This document shows, piece after piece, positions 62,801-64,000 of a DNA stretch of 64,000 nucleotides (position 1 is the stretch's first letter; each line of letters opens with the position of its first letter). The notes under the pieces are model-generated. The model was not told the origin of the DNA, made no database searches, and saw only the letters and a list, made by a program, of their open reading frames with translations. This DNA is from Strigops habroptila (taxonomy: Eukaryota; Chordata; Aves; Psittaciformes; Psittacidae), in assembly GCF_004027225.2 (NCBI RefSeq), contig NC_044290.2:10246906-10310905 (forward strand). Reading direction: 5' to 3'. The translations under genes and the position numbers were made by a program.

Positions 62801-63102
62801 GGGATCAACAACCAAAAGCCACAAGCCAGCTTTGTAACAAGACCTTCTTGTGCCATGATATTGTAGTGTCTCACATTTTCCAGAGAACCACATTACCAGC
62901 TGAGGTTTCTCATATATCACCCAGCATAAAAACAATGCAAAGTAAAAATCATTTGTAGTGGAAATCCTAACTTCCCTTTGGAAGAACTGGTACTTGCCTG
63001 AAAACTTTCTGTCTTCCTCCTCCACACCAGAAGAATATTTTTCCATAGGAGAGCTTGGGTTTGCTGAAGTATTTTTGAGGCTTTCTTGAATATCCCCTGC
63101 AT
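41071..63102 (-). CDS. ABCA8/9/10-type full ABC transporter, copy B (38 coding exons, 1605 aa)
   Basis: Tandem twin of copy A, a membrane ATPase of ABC subfamily A. Exons in order of transcription (high-low): 63102-62998, 62494-62284, 62066-61908, 61124-61027, 60649-60423, 59941-59803, 59344-59159, 58775-58643, 57987-57816, 57092-57034, 56071-55961, 55477-55302, 55061-54942, 54594-54456, 53921-53831, 53286-53147, 52692-52573, 52032-51873, 51593-51427, 50985-50858, 50405-50268, 49652-49539, 49020-48850, 48700-48587, 48416-48306, 47745-47677, 47127-47036, 45886-45766, 45441-45324, 45080-44989, 44131-43953, 43492-43417, 42904-42810, 42238-42119, 41813-41673, 41518-41439, 41346-41291, 41160-41071. 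The total is 4818 nt, in phase throughout, with no internal stop. Intron 1 has a GC donor; the rest are GT-AG. The gene looks intact, but NBD2 carries substitutions at the H-loop, D-loop and next to Walker B that copy A lacks. Which mammalian ABCA it represents is undecided. Confidence 0.95.
42003..42103 (-). repeat. CR1 LINE 3' fragment next to the exon 34 donor of copy B
   Basis: CTGGTTTGGGTTGGAAGGAC, CATCCAGTTCCAACCCCCTG and GGGACACCTTCCATTAGAGC. Its edge lies about 15 bp inside intron 34. Confidence 0.88.
42119..45886 (-). CDS. Copy B coding exons 28-34: nucleotide-binding domain 2 with altered motifs
   Basis: Exons 45886-45766, 45441-45324, 45080-44989, 44131-43953, 43492-43417, 42904-42810 and 42238-42119 encode about residues 1217-1483. 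Walker [10 protein letters not shown] (1304-1312) and Q-loop GCCPQ (1349-1353) are intact and the Walker B pair Asp1429-Glu1430 is kept. The signature position reads LSAGEARK (1405-1412). Residue 1428, before the Asp, is Trp (LWDEP). The D-loop is SVGMDLKG instead of STGMDP. The H-loop is STQY with Gln1463 where copy A has His. The frame is open and splice sites are normal, so these are substitutions, not decay by frameshift. Intron 30 contains a CR1 fragment, and another starts ~15 bp beyond the exon 34 donor. Confidence 0.92.
44242..44447 (-). repeat. CR1 LINE 3' fragment in intron 30 of copy B
   Basis: ATAGAATCATGGAATGGTTT through CCTTGAACACTGCCAGGGAT to CAGCACCCTCACAGGGAA. It is in the same intron as the CR1 fragment of copy A but in the opposite orientation. 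Confidence 0.9.
46148..46297 (+). repeat. CR1 LINE 3' fragment with fold-back start, intron 27 of copy B
   Basis: A sense-orientation CR1 end (GAGCAACCTGCTCTAGTGG ... GGTTGGAACTGGATGAAC ... ATATGATTCTATAG) is preceded by a short antisense piece (CACCTTCCACTAGACCAGG) that is nearly complementary to its beginning. Confidence 0.82.
47036..49652 (-). CDS. Copy B coding exons 22-27: second transmembrane domain
   Basis: Exons 49652-49539, 49020-48850, 48700-48587, 48416-48306, 47745-47677 and 47127-47036 encode about residues 994-1216. Phrases: [15 protein letters not shown] (exon 22), [19 protein letters not shown] (exon 23), [16 protein letters not shown] (exon 24), [11 protein letters not shown] (exon 25), [17 protein letters not shown] (exon 27). 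Short exon 26 (69 nt) was placed by phase and by equal length with copy A. Intron 22 holds an AT-rich palindromic array; introns 25 and 26 (560 and 549 bp) show nothing recognisable. Confidence 0.92.
49325..49447. repeat. AT-rich array with ATATCTAGAT palindromes, intron 22 of copy B
   Basis: ATCTAGATGTATCTAG, ATATATCTAGATATA and several TATAGATATA units recur within about 120 bp. Confidence 0.75.
50268..51593 (-). CDS. Copy B coding exons 19-21: TM7 and second extracellular/luminal loop
   Basis: Exons 51593-51427, 50985-50858 and 50405-50268 encode about residues 849-993. TM7 is [18 protein letters not shown]. The loop contains sequons NKS and NDT (exon 19), two further sequons in exon 20 (NIT twice) and NST in exon 21, so the loop is probably glycosylated. 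Exon 21 has [15 protein letters not shown]. Intron 20 contains a small imperfect duplication (gataaagac...cttctggagaag twice, ~50572-50624). Confidence 0.92.
51873..53286 (-). CDS. Copy B coding exons 16-18: linker after NBD1
   Basis: Exons 53286-53147, 52692-52573 and 52032-51873 encode about residues 709-848. Phrases: [12 protein letters not shown] and LRYMLPLEN (exon 16), [18 protein letters not shown] (exon 17), and [16 protein letters not shown] followed by [18 protein letters not shown] (exon 18). The acceptor of exon 18 (ACACACAG|AGGACGG at 52034-52033) was chosen over the open frame upstream because it preserves phase. The acidic linker is 12 codons shorter than in copy A. Confidence 0.88.
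53831..57987 (-). CDS. Copy B coding exons 9-15: nucleotide-binding domain 1
   Basis: Exons 57987-57816, 57092-57034, 56071-55961, 55477-55302, 55061-54942, 54594-54456 and 53921-53831 encode about residues 420-708. Motifs: Walker A GHSGSGKT (512-519), Q-loop GICPQ (557-561), signature LSGGQKRK (613-620), Walker B VLLLDEP (633-639), D-loop TAGLDP; the H-loop position is Gln669 (FTTQ). Exon 15 has GIGYHL intact. All exon lengths equal those of copy A. Exon 12 ends at GAG|GTTGGTATGT, placed by phase and by VQKVL starting exon 13; a better-looking GTATGT lies four bases on. Introns 9 and 10 (724 and 962 bp) show nothing recognisable; intron 12 has a CR1 fragment of a second subtype. Confidence 0.95.
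55117..55214 (-). repeat. CR1 LINE 3' fragment of a second subtype, intron 12 of copy B
   Basis: ATAGAATCATAGAATCAACT, GACCTTTAAGATGATCAAGT, CTGTCAAGACCACCAGTAAA. The internal sequence differs from the other copies, indicating a different CR1 subfamily. Confidence 0.8.
58643..60649 (-). CDS. Copy B coding exons 5-8: first transmembrane domain (TM2-TM6)
   Basis: Exons 60649-60423, 59941-59803, 59344-59159 and 58775-58643 encode about residues 192-419. Visible are [19 protein letters not shown], the cytosolic [21 protein letters not shown], hydrophobic runs in exons 6 and 7, [13 protein letters not shown], and [17 protein letters not shown] at the end of exon 8. Exons 5-7 match copy A in length. 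Intron 5 carries a CR1 fragment. Intron 7 has no recognisable content. Confidence 0.93.
60089..60200 (-). repeat. CR1 LINE 3' fragment in intron 5 of copy B
   Basis: CATAGAATGGTTTCGGTTGA, CAGTTCCAACCCCCTGCC and GTAGACCAGGTTGCTCAA, in antisense orientation. Confidence 0.87.
61027..62494 (-). CDS. Copy B coding exons 2-4: TM1 and first extracellular/luminal loop
   Basis: Exons 62494-62284, 62066-61908 and 61124-61027 encode about residues 36-191. TM1 is [16 protein letters not shown]. It is followed by [18 protein letters not shown] with an NAT sequon, then [16 protein letters not shown] (exon 3) and SIDAAVIE (exon 4). Exons 2 and 3 are equal in length to copy A. Intron 3 holds a TG/TA/CA microsatellite whose near edge is about 25 bp from the exon 4 acceptor; the rest of this 780-bp intron shows nothing. 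Confidence 0.93.
61148..61212. repeat. Self-complementary TG/TA/CA microsatellite, intron 3 of copy B
   Basis: A (TG)n run, an (AT)n core and a (CA)n run form an inverted repeat. Its near edge is about 25 bp from the exon 4 acceptor of copy B. Confidence 0.82.
62998..63102 (-). CDS. Copy B coding exon 1: start codon, GC donor
   Basis: The exon encodes residues 1-35. The ATG at 63102 lies 8 nt inside an acceptor with a good pyrimidine tract (TTTCTTTCTCTTCCTAG), so a non-coding 5' exon lies upstream, not identified here. Residues 18-23 read ALLWKN, the xLxxKN motif also seen in copy A. The exon ends TTTCAG|GCAAGT: a GC donor with otherwise perfect consensus. Joining there gives SFQ|EWTT, the same boundary as copy A (SFQ|EWML) and, as I recall, human ABCA8 (LM|EWLN). 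Confidence 0.87.
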
Positions 63103-64000
63103 TGTCCCAGCTAGGAAGAGAAAGAAAATATTATCATTTAGAATACAATCATAGAATAAAACAGATCACTGGAAGTGAATATATGTATTCAGGTAAACAC
63201 CAATACCATGCCAAAGGTTAAGAACTTCTCTCCATTTTACAGTTTGGACAACCAAAGTGAAGTTTGAAGGAAATAGTCCAAGATCACACAAGGGAACAGA
63301 GACCTGGGTTGGACTAAGCTGCCTCTTCCACTTGCATCCTTCTTCATCCAAAGAGGCTTTGCAGAAAGAGGCATTCAACTGGCTGTAGTTTGATTCTTTA
63401 TGTACATAAAATTAACAGAGAAAAGCCAGTCCATCCTGTACTAAGAATGTGAGAAGATTGAACAGCATATCGAAGAAAGCAGTTATACATTTTTTCTTTT
63501 TTATGCAGTTATTCAAAATACTTAACACAAATGATCTGCAGCAGCGGGGTCAAGTCCAGCTCCTGAGTGCTAGAAGATATTGATGTGTTCAGTTTTCACC
63601 CAAAAGCTAATACATTGTATTACAGCTCTGGGGTAGATAGAGCAGGGCAGCATTAACACAGCAATGTGTTTCTTTATATCCTCCTAAATACTAAACAGGG
63701 AGTATCTATTGGGGGATATTTCTACGGGGAATATTTATTTCATCTCCAACTTTAACCATGTGGCCAAGCAGCAAATATCCTGTGCAAGAACAATAGCAAT
63801 TTCAGAGCAACTGGTTTCATAACCTCCCCAGGAGGAGAGCAGGGGAGGGAACCTCAGAACATGTTGTTGTATTTTAATCCTTCAAAATGACTGGAACCAA
63901 AAGAAATCAAAGCGAGCTCAAACACACAGTGCTCTATTCCCCTTGGACATCACTTCCTGGTTTCACAGATTGGGCAGCTGGAGTTAATAAACGGTTCTAC
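63103..64000. other. Upstream of copy B coding exon 1: UTR acceptor and unassigned sequence
   Basis: The eight bases 63110-63103 are 5' UTR following the acceptor CTCTTCCTAG (AG at 63112-63111). The rest to the window edge is intron or promoter of copy B, with no other recognisable feature. Confidence 0.55.

Noticed and set aside
1-64000. CRISPR arrays, bacterial operons, phage or plasmid features
   Set aside because: The window is a vertebrate locus with spliced genes and CR1 elements; no regularly spaced direct repeats or prokaryotic genes were seen.

Overview
The window is vertebrate nuclear DNA, almost certainly from a bird. Genes are split into many short exons with GT-AG introns of a few hundred bases. 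At least eleven fragments of CR1 LINE 3' ends are scattered through it, recognisable by the phrase 'ggttggaactggatgagctttaaggtcc' and the terminal 'attctatgattctatg' octamer repeats typical of avian genomes.

The dominant content is two complete, head-to-tail ABC transporter genes of subfamily A, both on the minus strand. Copy B (upstream, CDS 63102 to 41071) and copy A (downstream, CDS 37632 to 17106) each have 38 coding exons. I placed every exon by reading splice sites and checking phase. Copy B sums to 4818 nt (1605 aa plus stop) and copy A to 4893 nt (1630 aa plus stop), with no internal stop or frameshift. Twenty-nine of the 38 exons have the same length in both copies and the other nine differ by multiples of three, so they are tandem duplicates. 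Sequence and length place them in the ABCA5/6/8/9/10 group, closest to ABCA8/9/10. Which mammalian paralogue each corresponds to cannot be decided by reading, so no gene symbol is given.

Layout: 1-16.1 kb is 3' flanking DNA with no supportable gene, holding CR1 fragments and a ~440 bp almost pure A/T tract (10.77-11.21 kb). 16.6-37.6 kb is copy A. 37.6-40.9 kb is the spacer that must carry the start of copy A's transcript. 40.9-63.1 kb is copy B. 63.1-64 kb is upstream of copy B's first coding exon.

Each protein has the full-transporter plan: N-terminal helix, luminal/extracellular loop, five more helices, NBD1, linker, second membrane half, NBD2 and C-terminal tail. The family moves lipids or amphipathic solutes across membranes. 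The main biological surprise is in copy B. Its second nucleotide-binding domain has lost the H-loop histidine (now Gln), has Trp before the Walker B Asp-Glu and Leu in place of the D-loop Pro, while copy A keeps the usual residues at these positions. Other points are a GC-AG first coding intron in copy B, tandem donors four bases apart in both genes, and several structure-prone repeats lying close to splice acceptors.
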